Shown here: one piece after another, positions 1-7,342 of the stretch
Numbering within the stretch: the stretch's first letter is position 1
How the letters are laid out: each line of letters opens with the position of its first letter
Source of the DNA: Janthinobacterium saanense
GTDB taxonomy: Bacteria > Pseudomonadota > Gammaproteobacteria > Burkholderiales > Burkholderiaceae_D
Assembly (NCBI RefSeq): GCF_014200675.1
Contig: NZ_JACHCI010000032.1
Coordinates: 1-49,492, forward strand
Reading direction: 5' to 3'
DNA length: 49,492 nt
Made by a program: the position numbers and the translations under genes
Notes under the pieces: model-generated
The model's input: only the letters and a program-made list of their open reading frames with translations
Databases searched by the model: none
Told to the model about the DNA's origin: nothing

Positions 1-93
1 CTTGACCTCAACTACTCGAACCGCCCGGTGCGGACCCGCATGCCGGGTGGTGTGGCAGGGGAGCGGCCTTCACGGCTGTCCCCTATGCCGATT
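1..93 (+). mobile_element. 3' end of a group II intron (domains V and VI), cut by the window edge
   Basis: Positions 19-52 fold as a 34-nt domain V: a nine-pair lower stem (20-28 with 43-51), a two-nucleotide bulge at 41-42, a four-pair upper stem (29-32 with 37-40) and a GACC tetraloop. Positions 54-89 fold as a domain VI: GGC 54-56 pairs with GCC 87-89 and GGGGA 58-62 with TCCCC 79-83. An unpaired A at 85 lies 7-8 nt before the probable intron end at about 92-93, the usual place of the branch-point adenosine. The remainder, presumably with a reverse transcriptase/maturase gene, lies outside the window. Seen: the two folds. Inferred: that the intron is complete upstream. Confidence 0.75.
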
Positions 94-1155
94 CAAGCGG
101 ATTTGATGGGGGGAGAATCGATCCGGCCGGCATGGCGCGAGTGTCGAGGCGGCCTTGCCGGTGATGATCTCTTCGCTGGCCAGGCGGCCGACCACCGCCG
201 CCAGGATCACGCCTGGATGCATGACGCAAACGTAGGCGCCGCTGACGTGGGGGAGGTGGCCGACGATGGGAACGCCATCGGCTGGCATGGGCCGCCACCC
301 CACGCACGCCAGCTCAGTCTCGATAGCCGTTACGCCGTGCAACTCGTGCCCGATGGCTTGGGCGGTGCGTACGGCGATGGCGGCCGGGTGGTTGTCCGGC
401 GTGTCGTCAAGGTAGTCTTCCGCTGCCAGCAAGCTGCCATCCGCGCCTTGCCGCACTTCCATCTGCGGGCTGGAGAGTATGCCCTTTACCAGATCATTTG
501 CTGTCTTGTAGCGGATAAAGATGGCAGGGGAGGCCGTGACGGGCAGTGGTGTATCGAGCATGGCGGCCAGCCTGGCCGTGCCAGTGCCTGCCGCCAGCAC
601 CACCATATCGGCTGCGATGGCGCCCGTTGCGGTCTTGACGCCCGTCACTGTGCTTCCCTGAAGCAGGAAGCCCAGTACCGGGGTGTAGGTGAATACTTGC
701 GCCCCATGTGCCTGGGCGCCAGCGAGCAGGGCATGCGTGGCGGCCACCGCATCGAGCGCGCCTTCTGCGGCGGCATGCCAGGCCTGTTCGGGAGGGTGCT
801 TGAGGTTCGGCTCCAGCTTGCGTATCTGCCCGCGCGATACCAGTGTGGCTGGCGGCATCCCGTTTGCCTCGACGCCATATGACAGGGCGCCGCTCCAGCG
901 TATCTGCAAGTCGGGCAGTTCGGCCTGAAGCCGGTGGTATTCCGCGATGGCGGTGCCGCGCAAGTGGGCGATGGGATCGCCTGCGCCATGGGTGGTGTTG
1001 AGCCATGCGAAGGAGGTGCCGGTGACGCCGGAGGCGATCTCTCCGGCTTCGAGCACGGTAACTTGCGCGCCCTGGCCGGCCAGGTGGTAGGCCAGCGACG
1101 CGCCCACGATGCCTGCGCCGATGACCACGACGCGTTTATTGGAAGCACTTGCCAT
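70..1155 (-). CDS. FAD-dependent oxidoreductase, DAO family (glycine/D-amino-acid oxidase-like)
   Basis: This 361-residue protein starts with a dinucleotide-binding beta-alpha-beta fold, GAGIVG at residues 13-18, followed by the VLEAG acidic end of the second strand. The layout fits the DAO superfamily of flavin enzymes that oxidise amines or amino acids; the substrate cannot be read from the sequence. The start at 1155 is supported by an AGGAG ribosome site five bases upstream. The family often ends near a RPDRF motif, which is present here, but the reading frame then runs on into the antisense of the group II intron. The last seven residues (NRHRGQP) and the stop are therefore intron-derived, so the native C-terminus was altered slightly by the insertion. 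A 24-bp palindrome lies just upstream of the ribosome site. Confidence 0.88.
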   Translation of the reverse strand: MASASNKRVVVIGAGIVGASLAYHLAGQGAQVTVLEAGEIASGVTGTSFAWLNTTHGAGDPIAHLRGTAIAEYHRLQAELPDLQIRWSGALSYGVEANGMPPATLVSRGQIRKLEPNLKHPPEQAWHAAAEGALDAVAATHALLAGAQAHGAQVFTYTPVLGFLLQGSTVTGVKTATGAIAADMVVLAAGTGTARLAAMLDTPLPVTASPAIFIRYKTANDLVKGILSSPQMEVRQGADGSLLAAEDYLDDTPDNHPAAIAVRTAQAIGHELHGVTAIETELACVGWRPMPADGVPIVGHLPHVSGAYVCVMHPGVILAAVVGRLASEEIITGKAASTLAPCRPDRFSPHQIRLNRHRGQP

Positions 1156-1168
1156 ATCACTCCTGTTC

Positions 1169-1192
1169 TGTTGTGCCGGCTATGGTACAACA
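1169..1192 (-). promoter_or_regulatory. Operator-like palindrome upstream of the FAD oxidoreductase
   Basis: TGTTGTGCC at 1169-1177 and GGTACAACA at 1184-1192 form an inverted repeat with one mismatch and a six-base spacer. It lies 13 bases upstream of the oxidoreductase start codon. TTGT...ACAA half-sites are typical of GntR-family operators, so repression by a GntR-type regulator is a reasonable guess. No such regulator gene is in the window. Confidence 0.5.
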
Positions 1193-1359
1193 TGGCCGAT
1201 CCTGGAGATTGCCTGCACGCCCATCCCCGATTTTGGTAGGCTGGGGTGCTGAAATTGCAGTTCGTCGCAATCGGCGTGCCTGCCGGGAGCGCCATGTCTA
1301 TAGTGATCACATCGCGCAACACATTGCGCAGCCACTGACAGCTACCCGAGGAGATCAAG

Positions 1360-1566
1360 ATGAACGTCGCTAAAAACATGGAAGCCATCGTCGTTGCCGC
1401 CGCAGTCCTGCTGAGCGCAAGCTGCTACGCCATGGCGCCCGCCGCGCCAGCCTTGCAGGTGGCTAATTCCAGCTACCTTAGCCCTGTTCCTGCCAAGGCG
1501 GTGATGCAAATAGTGGTAGTCAAGGCCAAGCGCTTGAGCGCCGCCGAAAAAGCCCGCTTTGCATAA
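1360..1566 (+). CDS. Small secreted hypothetical protein (68 aa)
   Basis: The protein has a charged N-terminus, a hydrophobic stretch at residues 9-20 and a plausible signal peptidase site after CYA (residue 24). The predicted mature peptide is about 44 residues, with a valine-rich core (MQIVVVKAKR) and a basic C-terminus. A clear GAGGAG ribosome site lies six bases before the ATG, which is the main reason to call it real. I do not recognise a family. It stands alone, with about 200 bases of non-coding DNA upstream and a promoter for the next gene directly downstream. No cysteine matches a lipobox. Confidence 0.65.
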   Translation: MNVAKNMEAIVVAAAVLLSASCYAMAPAAPALQVANSSYLSPVPAKAVMQIVVVKAKRLSAAEKARFA

Positions 1567-1569
1567 CTA

Positions 1570-1598
1570 TTGCTAGCAATATATGGCGCTGCTACAGT
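1570..1598 (+). promoter_or_regulatory. Candidate sigma-70 promoter of the DUF2807 gene
   Basis: TTGCTA (1570-1575) and TACAGT (1593-1598) are separated by 17 bases; each matches four of six consensus positions. The start codon follows at 1653. The -35 region lies within the perfect 12-bp palindrome ATTGCTAGCAAT (1569-1580). Confidence 0.4.
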
Positions 1599-1652
1599 AG
1601 CCAAAGCATGATGCTGTCATAGCCTGATAAAACAAGATACCAAGGAAGTCAT

Positions 1653-2414
1653 ATGAAAAAGATACTCCAGCTGGCACTGCTGTTCCTGGCGGCCTTTGGC
1701 CTGCTGCGCAGTGCGGGTGCCGAAACCCGCTTGCTGGAAATGCGCCCCATCGACGCCCGCGTGATGCGGGTCAAGCTCGACGGCGTGATGGAGGTGCGCA
1801 TCCGCCAGGGCAACGTTCCTTCCTTGAGCATCACGGCCGACAAACGCTATATTGCCGATGTCAGCACGGCCCAGAGCGGCGATACCCTGCACATAGAAAC
1901 GGAAATCCGCGGCTTCAAGATCAACCCTTCTTCCGTACGCGCCGAGCTGGTCTTGCCGAACTTGCGCGAACTCAGTTCGGAAGGCATGGGCACTACCGAT
2001 ATCACCGGTTTTACGGGCGACGAGATCGTTTTGTCGCTGGAAGGGGCGGGCAGCATCAAGATGGTGGGCGACTATCGCAAGCTGAAGGCCAGCCTGGGGG
2101 GCGTGGGCAGCATGCAACTGTGGGTTGGCAACAATGAGCGCGCCGATCTCGACCTGGAAGGCGCCGGTTCGGTGGTGCTGGGCGGGCGTGGCAAGCTGTT
2201 GAAAGCCAGCCTCGGTGGCCTGGGCAGCCTGAATGCGCAGCAATTTCAGGCCGAAGCCGTCAATCTCGATTTGAGTGGCCTGGGCAACGCCACCGTGAAT
2301 GCTACGGTAAATGCCAAGCTGAACCTGAGCGGACTCGGTTCAGTGGTGGTCTACGGCAAGCCAGCCAACCGCGATGTCAGCGTCGATGGCCTTGGTAAAG
2401 TTAGCTGGAAGTAA
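1653..2414 (+). CDS. Exported DUF2807 (GIN-domain) protein
   Basis: The 253-residue protein has a signal peptide (MKK start, hydrophobic core, likely cleavage after AGA at residue 23). The remainder shows the repetitive glycine-rich pattern of the DUF2807 adhesin-like fold: recurring L(S/E)G(L/A)G(S/N) turns, for example LEGAGS, LGGLGS and LSGLGN, as expected of a right-handed beta-helix. Such proteins are periplasmic or surface-associated; their function is not established. The start is supported by AAGGAAG upstream. A Sel1-repeat gene follows on the same strand and may share the transcript. Confidence 0.85.
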   Translation: MKKILQLALLFLAAFGLLRSAGAETRLLEMRPIDARVMRVKLDGVMEVRIRQGNVPSLSITADKRYIADVSTAQSGDTLHIETEIRGFKINPSSVRAELVLPNLRELSSEGMGTTDITGFTGDEIVLSLEGAGSIKMVGDYRKLKASLGGVGSMQLWVGNNERADLDLEGAGSVVLGGRGKLLKASLGGLGSLNAQQFQAEAVNLDLSGLGNATVNATVNAKLNLSGLGSVVVYGKPANRDVSVDGLGKVSWK

Positions 2415-2470
2415 GGGTGTCCTGTACTCGTCAGGATAATAAAAAAGCAGTCAGACTATTCCCCACTCCG

Positions 2471-3079
2471 ATGAAAAAACTGATCATTGCATTATTGCTG
2501 CTGTGCGCGATACAGCAGAGCGCGCAGGCCGGCTTCGCTGAAGGCGCCAGTGCTTATAACAACAAGAATTACAGCCTGGCCTACAAGGAAATTTTACCGT
2601 TGGCCAAGGCGGGCAATGCCGACGCCGAACATTTGCTGGGCTTGATGTATTACATGGGTCGTGGCTTGCCGCAAGATTACAAGCAAGCCATGTTTTGGCA
2701 CCGCAAGGCAGCCGACCAGGGCAAGGCCGACGCGCAGTACGTGGTCGGCGCCATGTATTACACGGGCAACGCCGTCCTGCAGGATCACAAGCAGGCCGTG
2801 GTCTGGTTTCGCAAGGCCGCCGAGCAAAACCATGCCGAGGCGCAGCAGGTGCTGGGCCTGATGTACCGCTACCATATGGGGGGCGTGCAGCAGGATATCG
2901 TCATCGCCTATATGTTGTGGAATCTGGCGGCCGCCAATGGCTCGTCGAATGCGGCCGATCAGCGCGCCGCCGTGTTGCGCATGATGACGCCGGAGCAGGT
3001 CGAAGAGGGCCAGACCCTGTCGGCAAAATGGAAGCCGGGCACGCCCTTGCCGCGTACCTCGAAAACCGGCGCTGCCTAG
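2471..3079 (+). CDS. Exported Sel1-repeat (TPR-like) protein
   Basis: A 202-residue protein from the ATG at 2471. This start is preferred over a GTG at 2417 because it puts a standard signal peptide (MKKLIIALLLLC, cleavage after AQA at residue 20) at the N-terminus. The mature part contains at least three Sel1-like repeats of about 36 residues, recognisable by A...LG.MY..G.G...D...A..W..KAA. These form an alpha-solenoid used for protein-protein contacts. The location should be periplasmic. No strong ribosome site is visible before 2471. It lies 56 bases after the DUF2807 gene. Confidence 0.85.
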   Translation: MKKLIIALLLLCAIQQSAQAGFAEGASAYNNKNYSLAYKEILPLAKAGNADAEHLLGLMYYMGRGLPQDYKQAMFWHRKAADQGKADAQYVVGAMYYTGNAVLQDHKQAVVWFRKAAEQNHAEAQQVLGLMYRYHMGGVQQDIVIAYMLWNLAAANGSSNAADQRAAVLRMMTPEQVEEGQTLSAKWKPGTPLPRTSKTGAA

Positions 3080-3093
3080 TCGGGGGGAGGGCG

Positions 3094-3122
3094 CTGCAAG
3101 GTGGGGCGGCTTGGCGTACAAT
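3094..3122 (+). promoter_or_regulatory. Candidate promoter of the quinone oxidoreductase gene
   Basis: TACAAT at 3117-3122 is a five-of-six -10 box. The best -35 at 17-base spacing, CTGCAA (3094-3099), is weak. The start codon is 28 bases downstream. Confidence 0.4.
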
Positions 3123-3150
3123 CGCTCTTTCCCTTGCCAAGAGAGTCGCC

Positions 3151-4131
3151 ATGCGTGCAGTTGTCATCACCGAGCCCGGTCCCGCCGATGTTTTGCAGAT
3201 TGCCGAGCGTGCTGCGCCGCAACTGAAGGCGGGGGAGCTGCTGATCAAAGTGCATGCCGCCGGCATCAACCGTCCCGACGTGCTGCAACGCCTGGGCAAG
3301 TATGCGCCGCCCGCCGGCGCCTCCGATTTGCCTGGCCTGGAAGTGGCCGGCGAAATCGTCGATGGCGACCTGGCCGGCACGCCCTTCAAGCTCGGCGACC
3401 TGGTTTGCGCGCTGGTGCAGGGTGGCGGCTATGCCGAGTATTGCGCGGCCCCGGTCGGCCAGTGCCTGCCTTTGCCCAAGGGCTTGACGGCGCTGGAAGG
3501 CGCTTCCTTGCCTGAAAATTTCTTTACCGTCTGGAGCAATGTGTTCGACCGCTGCGCGCTGGCCGACGGTGAAACCTTGCTGGTGCAGGGCGGCACGTCC
3601 GGTATCGGCGTGGCAGCGATCCAATTGGCTGCGGCGCTGGGTCATCGCGTGTTCGCCACGGCCGGCAGCGACGACAAGGCGCGCGCCTGCGAGGCCCTGG
3701 GCGCCGAACGCGGCATCAATTACCGCACGGAAGATTTCGCCGCCGTCGTCAAGCAATTGACGGGCGGGCGCGGTGTCGATGTGATCCTCGACATGGTCGG
3801 TGGCGACTATCTGCCGCGCGAGATCGATTGCCTGGCCGATGATGGCCGCATCGGCGTCATTGCCGTGCAGGGTGGCATCAAGGCGACGCTGGATGTCGGG
3901 CAGTTGCTGCGCCGCCGCCTGACCGTCACGGGGTCGACTTTGCGTCCCCGTTCGGTGGCGTTCAAGGCCGCCATTGCCGCGCATTTGCAGGCCACCGTCT
4001 GGCCCTTGATCGAGGCAGGCAAGATCAAACCCGTCATTTACAAAACTTTCCCGCTGGACCAGGCCAATCAGGCCCATGCGCTGATGGAATCGAGCACGCA
4101 TGTGGGCAAGATCATGTTGCAAGTTGCCTGA
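3151..4131 (+). CDS. NAD(P)H:quinone oxidoreductase, PIG3-like zinc-independent MDR family
   Basis: The 326-residue protein begins MRAVVITEPG at 3151. It has the N-terminal GroES-like domain of medium-chain dehydrogenases (AGINRPDVLQRLGKY) and a Rossmann NADPH-binding domain with GGTSGIGVAAIQLA. The family's zinc-binding cysteines are absent, as expected of the quinone oxidoreductase branch. It probably reduces quinones or other activated carbonyls in the cytoplasm with NADPH. The frame is open further upstream, but that extension overlaps the Sel1 gene in another frame and lacks homology-like composition. The family is clear; the physiological substrate is unknown. Confidence 0.92.
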   Translation: MRAVVITEPGPADVLQIAERAAPQLKAGELLIKVHAAGINRPDVLQRLGKYAPPAGASDLPGLEVAGEIVDGDLAGTPFKLGDLVCALVQGGGYAEYCAAPVGQCLPLPKGLTALEGASLPENFFTVWSNVFDRCALADGETLLVQGGTSGIGVAAIQLAAALGHRVFATAGSDDKARACEALGAERGINYRTEDFAAVVKQLTGGRGVDVILDMVGGDYLPREIDCLADDGRIGVIAVQGGIKATLDVGQLLRRRLTVTGSTLRPRSVAFKAAIAAHLQATVWPLIEAGKIKPVIYKTFPLDQANQAHALMESSTHVGKIMLQVA

Positions 4132-4147
4132 AACACCGGGCCTCGGT

Positions 4148-4176
4148 TTGACCGGCAACAGTGGTAGCGTTAGAAT
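4148..4176 (+). promoter_or_regulatory. sigma-70 promoter of tpiA-secG
   Basis: TTGACC (4148-4153) and TAGAAT (4171-4176) are spaced by exactly 17 bases, and each matches five of six consensus positions. The expected start of transcription near 4183 leaves a leader of about 20 bases before tpiA. Confidence 0.75.
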
Positions 4177-4202
4177 GACGGGTTATTAGAATTTAGGCTA
4201 CT

Positions 4203-4952
4203 ATGCGTCGCAAACTCGTCGTCGGAAATTGGAAGATGAACGGCAGTCGCACCTCGAACGCGGTGTTATTGTCAGAAATAGTAGCTGGCTTGTCCGGCCA
4301 TGGCGCTGCCAGCGCCGTTTGTGTGCCCGCGCCGTATCTGGCGCAGTGCCAGGCGCAATTGGCAGGCTCAAGCCTGGCCTGGGGCGCGCAAGATGTTTCC
4401 GCCCATGCTGGCGGTGCCTACACGGGAGAGATCTCGGCCGCCATGCTGCAGGATTTTGGCTGCAGCTATGTGGTGGTCGGCCATTCCGAACGCCGCGCCT
4501 ACCATGGCGAAGCGTGCGCTCAGGTGGCGGCCAAGACGGTGGCGGCGCTGGCCGCTGGCATCACGCCCATCGTCTGTGTCGGTGAAACGCTGGAACAGCG
4601 CGAAGCAGGGCAGACCGATACCGTGGTGTCGCAGCAATTGAATACCGTGCTGGCAGCCGTCACTGGCGACGATGTGGCGAAGCTGGTGGTGGCGTATGAG
4701 CCGGTCTGGGCGATTGGCACCGGCAAGACAGCCACGCCGCAGATGGCGCAAGATGTGCACCAGCTGTTGCGCGCGCAACTGGCAGTCAAGAATGCGGTAG
4801 CGGCCGCTGGCGTACAGATCTTGTACGGCGGCAGCATGAAACCGGAGAATGCAAAAGAATTGATGGCCATGCCGGATATTGACGGCGGGCTGATCGGTGG
4901 GGCAGCATTGAAGGCGGCGGATTTCCTGGCTATTATTCACGCCGCCGATTGA
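4203..4952 (+). CDS. tpiA: Triosephosphate isomerase
   Basis: This 249-residue TIM-barrel enzyme interconverts dihydroxyacetone phosphate and glyceraldehyde 3-phosphate in glycolysis and gluconeogenesis. All catalytic signatures are present: N9 and K11 in NWKMN, the electrophilic H94 in VVGHSERR, and the base E166 in AYEPVWAIGTG. The phosphate-binding YGGS loop is near the C-terminus. The length is normal for the family. A good promoter lies 27-55 bases upstream. secG follows after 28 bases, an arrangement common in proteobacteria, where tpiA-secG-tRNA-Leu precedes nuo. Confidence 0.98.
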   Translation: MRRKLVVGNWKMNGSRTSNAVLLSEIVAGLSGHGAASAVCVPAPYLAQCQAQLAGSSLAWGAQDVSAHAGGAYTGEISAAMLQDFGCSYVVVGHSERRAYHGEACAQVAAKTVAALAAGITPIVCVGETLEQREAGQTDTVVSQQLNTVLAAVTGDDVAKLVVAYEPVWAIGTGKTATPQMAQDVHQLLRAQLAVKNAVAAAGVQILYGGSMKPENAKELMAMPDIDGGLIGGAALKAADFLAIIHAAD

Positions 4953-4980
4953 ATTACTTTAAACTAAGAATGGAATTGCA

Positions 4981-5394
4981 ATGAACATGATGTTCAATCT
5001 GGTAGTCGTGGTACAGGTTTTGTCCGCTTTGTCGATTATCGCGCTGGTATTGCTGCAGCATGGCAAGGGCGCTGATATGGGCGCCGCCTTCGGTTCCGGC
5101 GCGTCCGGCAGCTTGTTCGGTGCAACGGGCTCGTCGAACTTCATGTCGAAGTCGACCGGCGTCGCTGCCGCGATCTTCTTCGGCGCCACCCTGGCGCTGT
5201 CGCTGATGGCCAATCAGCGCGCTACCACGGTAGGCGGCGGCGTGATGGATAAAGTCGTCAAGCCAGCGCCAGTGACTGGCGCCGGCGCGATCCCGACCAC
5301 GGTGCCTGCACCAACAGCTGCGGCGCCAGCAGCGACCGCGCCAGCAGCAGCGGCGCCAGCGGCAAGCACCCCGGCTGGCCAGATTCCAAAGTAA
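4981..5394 (+). CDS. secG: Preprotein translocase subunit SecG
   Basis: This 137-residue inner-membrane protein is the small accessory subunit of the SecYEG channel. It has two transmembrane helices (about residues 5-23 and 55-75) joined by the typical glycine-rich loop with GKGADMGAAFGSGASGSLFG. The C-terminal part from about residue 95 is a low-complexity Ala/Pro/Thr tail that is not needed for the SecG fold and is common in betaproteobacterial SecG. It is probably co-transcribed with tpiA. An imperfect hairpin covers the stop codon (5392-5420, TAATTA/ACTC arms) but has no U-run, so it is not a convincing terminator. Confidence 0.96.
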   Translation: MNMMFNLVVVVQVLSALSIIALVLLQHGKGADMGAAFGSGASGSLFGATGSSNFMSKSTGVAAAIFFGATLALSLMANQRATTVGGGVMDKVVKPAPVTGAGAIPTTVPAPTAAAPAATAPAAAAPAASTPAGQIPK

Positions 5395-5588
5395 TTAACT
5401 CAAGTATTCGAGTGTAATTAAGCTGGATAATGGCTTGGAAATATTGAGTAGTATCCGAGAATTGCGAGTGATTCTCATTACGGGCAGATTATTGCTCAAT
5501 GTTTTAGCAGTGCGGTAGAAAAAAGCATTATCGTGCTGGAAGATGTAAAAATTAATCGTTTTTATCTGTGTTTTGATGCATTTGTGCA

Positions 5589-5617
5589 TTAACTTTAGCA
5601 GCAAAGCAGAGTAGAAT
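5589..5617 (+). promoter_or_regulatory. Promoter of tRNA-Leu
   Basis: TTAACT (5589-5594) and TAGAAT (5612-5617) are separated by 17 bases. A GC-rich discriminator (ACGGGCC) follows, which is typical of stringently controlled stable-RNA promoters. The region between secG and here (5395-5588) is AT-rich and I see no gene in it. Confidence 0.6.
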
Positions 5618-5629
5618 ACGGGCCTTACC

Positions 5630-5714
5630 GCCGACGTGGTGAAATTGGTAGACACGCTATCTTGAGGGGGTAGTGGCGAAAGCTGTACGAGTTCGAGTCT
5701 CGTCGTCGGCACCA
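5630..5714 (+). tRNA. tRNA-Leu (anticodon GAG)
   Basis: The 85-nt gene has a seven-pair acceptor stem (GCCGACG with CGTCGGC), the long variable arm of a class II tRNA, GTTCGAGTC in the T arm, and an encoded CCA end (5712-5714). The anticodon stem CTATC/GGTAG presents the loop TTGAGGG, with anticodon GAG at 5664-5666, reading CUC and CUU. It closely matches the E. coli tRNA-Leu(GAG) pattern. Confidence 0.98.
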
Positions 5715-5723
5715 GAAATCAGA

Positions 5724-5775
5724 AGCCAGCAACGGCGCATGAGCCATGGCTCATACAAAGTTGCTGGCTTTTTTT
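5724..5775 (+). terminator. Intrinsic terminator of tRNA-Leu
   Basis: AGCCAGCAAC (5724-5733) pairs with GTTGCTGGCT (5760-5769) and is followed by a run of seven T. Inside the loop sits a perfect 16-bp palindrome, ATGAGCCATGGCTCAT, which extends the hairpin. It separates tRNA transcription from nuo. Confidence 0.85.
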
Positions 5776-5891
5776 ACGAGGATGTGTCGTTCGATCCTGG
5801 TCTTAGCTTTGATTGGGGTCGTGCGTTAAATACGCTGCAAGTGATCGCAGCGTCCTCATTTAACCGATCGTTCAACATAAGCGTATCAATC

Positions 5892-6251
5892 GTGAACCTC
5901 GAAAATTACTTCCCCGTCCTGCTGTTTATTCTTGTCGGCCTCGGTGTCGGCATCGCTCCCCAGCTCCTGGGGCGCCTGTTAGGCCCTAACAAGCCTGACG
6001 CAGCAAAACTCTCCCCGTACGAATGTGGTTTTGAAGCATTCGAAGACGCGCGCATGAAATTCGATGTGCGCTACTATCTGGTCGCAATCCTGTTTATTTT
6101 GTTCGATCTGGAAACGGCATTCTTTTTCCCATGGGGCGTAGCAATGCGCGATCTGGGCTGGGCCGGTTTCGTCACGATGATGGTGTTCATCGCCGAATTC
6201 GTGGTCGGATTTTGGTACATTTGGAAGAAAGGTGCCCTTGACTGGGAATAA
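5892..6251 (+). CDS. nuoA: NADH-quinone oxidoreductase subunit A
   Basis: NuoA is a small membrane subunit of proton-pumping complex I, with three transmembrane helices and the conserved loop YECGFEAFEDARMKFDVRYY that contacts the quinone site. The start is taken as the GTG at 5892 (V-N-L-E-N-Y-F), giving 119 residues, the usual length. The frame is open back to 5673, but that stretch overlaps the tRNA and its terminator. There is no strong ribosome site before the GTG. It is the first gene of the 14-gene nuo operon; nuoB follows after three bases. A promoter must lie between 5776 and 5891, where I see only weak matches. Confidence 0.95.
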   Translation: MNLENYFPVLLFILVGLGVGIAPQLLGRLLGPNKPDAAKLSPYECGFEAFEDARMKFDVRYYLVAILFILFDLETAFFFPWGVAMRDLGWAGFVTMMVFIAEFVVGFWYIWKKGALDWE

Positions 6252-6254
6252 GCC

Positions 6255-6731
6255 ATGGCTATTGAAGGCGTATTAAGCGAAGGTTTCATCACCACCTCGG
6301 CCGACAAGCTGATCAACTGGGCGCGTACCGGGTCGATGTTCCCGATGACGTTCGGTCTGGCCTGCTGTGCGGTTGAAATGATGCACGTGGGCGCTGCCCG
6401 TTACGATATGGACCGTTTTGGCGTCGTGTTTCGTCCGTCGCCGCGTCAGTCCGACGTCATGATTGTTGCAGGTACCCTGTGCAACAAGATGGCGCCGGCA
6501 TTGCGCAAGGTCTACGACCAGATGGCAGAGCCGCGCTGGGTTATCTCGATGGGTTCCTGCGCCAATGGCGGCGGGTACTACCATTACTCCTACTCTGTGG
6601 TGCGCGGTTGCGACCGCATCGTGCCCGTTGACGTGTATGTGCCTGGCTGCCCTCCAACAGCTGAAGCACTGCTGTACGGCATCATGCAGTTGCAGAACAA
6701 GATCAAGCGTACCAGCACGATCGCACGCTAA
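6255..6731 (+). CDS. nuoB: NADH-quinone oxidoreductase subunit B
   Basis: This 158-residue peripheral-arm subunit carries cluster N2, the [4Fe-4S] centre that passes electrons to quinone. The ligand cysteines are visible as the tandem pair in GLACCAVEMMH, the cysteine of GSCANGGG and that of VPGCPPTAEALLYG. It sits between nuoA and nuoC with short gaps. The length and motifs are normal. Confidence 0.98.
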   Translation: MAIEGVLSEGFITTSADKLINWARTGSMFPMTFGLACCAVEMMHVGAARYDMDRFGVVFRPSPRQSDVMIVAGTLCNKMAPALRKVYDQMAEPRWVISMGSCANGGGYYHYSYSVVRGCDRIVPVDVYVPGCPPTAEALLYGIMQLQNKIKRTSTIAR

Positions 6732-6748
6732 CCGGGTCGCTTCAGATT

Positions 6749-7342
6749 ATGACTACACATTTAGAAGTATTGCAAAACGCCCTGGGTACTGCCCTGGGCG
6801 AACGCGTTAGCACTACCGTTGCGCTGGGTGAAGTCACCTTGGTCGTCAAGGCCGAAGACTACCTGGACGTGATGCAAACGCTGCGCGACGACCCGACCCT
6901 GCATTTCGAGCAAATGCTCGACCTGTGCGGCGTGGACTACTCGACCTATGGCGATGGCGCCTGGGATGGCCTGCGTTTCGCGGCCGTTTCGCACCTGCTG
7001 TCGGTCAAGCACAACTGGCGCGTGCGCGTCCGCGTCTTTGCGCCGGACGACGACATGCCGCTGCTGCCATCCGTGGTGAACATCTGGCGTTCGGTCAACT
7101 GGTATGAGCGCGAAGCGTTCGACCTGCTGGGCATCCTGTTCGAAGGCCATAACGACTTGCGCCGCCTGCTGACCGACTACGGTTTCATCGGCCATCCGTT
7201 CCGCAAGGACTTCCCGGTCTCCGGCTATGTCGAGATGCGCTACGATCCGGAACAAAAGCGCGTGATTTACCAGCCCGTGACGATCGAGCCGCGGGAAAAC
7301 GTGCCGCGCGTGATCCGCGAAGAACATTACGGGATGAAATAA
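6749..7342 (+). CDS. nuoC: NADH-quinone oxidoreductase subunit C
   Basis: NuoC (197 residues) is the 30-kDa-type peripheral subunit that packs against NuoD and helps build the quinone cavity. The family signature ERE(A/S)FDLLGI...GH.DLRR.L.DYGF.GHP.RKDFP is intact. It is a separate protein here, not fused to NuoD as in E. coli. Its stop overlaps the nuoD start by one base (TAATG), suggesting translational coupling. Confidence 0.98.
   Translation: MTTHLEVLQNALGTALGERVSTTVALGEVTLVVKAEDYLDVMQTLRDDPTLHFEQMLDLCGVDYSTYGDGAWDGLRFAAVSHLLSVKHNWRVRVRVFAPDDDMPLLPSVVNIWRSVNWYEREAFDLLGILFEGHNDLRRLLTDYGFIGHPFRKDFPVSGYVEMRYDPEQKRVIYQPVTIEPRENVPRVIREEHYGMK

Noticed and set aside
2695..3150. Upstream extension of the quinone oxidoreductase frame
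   Set aside because: It overlaps the Sel1-repeat gene in another frame; the enzyme's normal N-terminus begins at 3151.
5392..5420. Hairpin over the secG stop codon as a terminator
   Set aside because: The stem is short and AT-rich with a bulge, and no T-run follows.
5673..5891. Upstream extension of the nuoA frame with an ATG start
   Set aside because: It covers the tRNA-Leu 3' half and its terminator; NuoA homologues start at the VNLENYF region.
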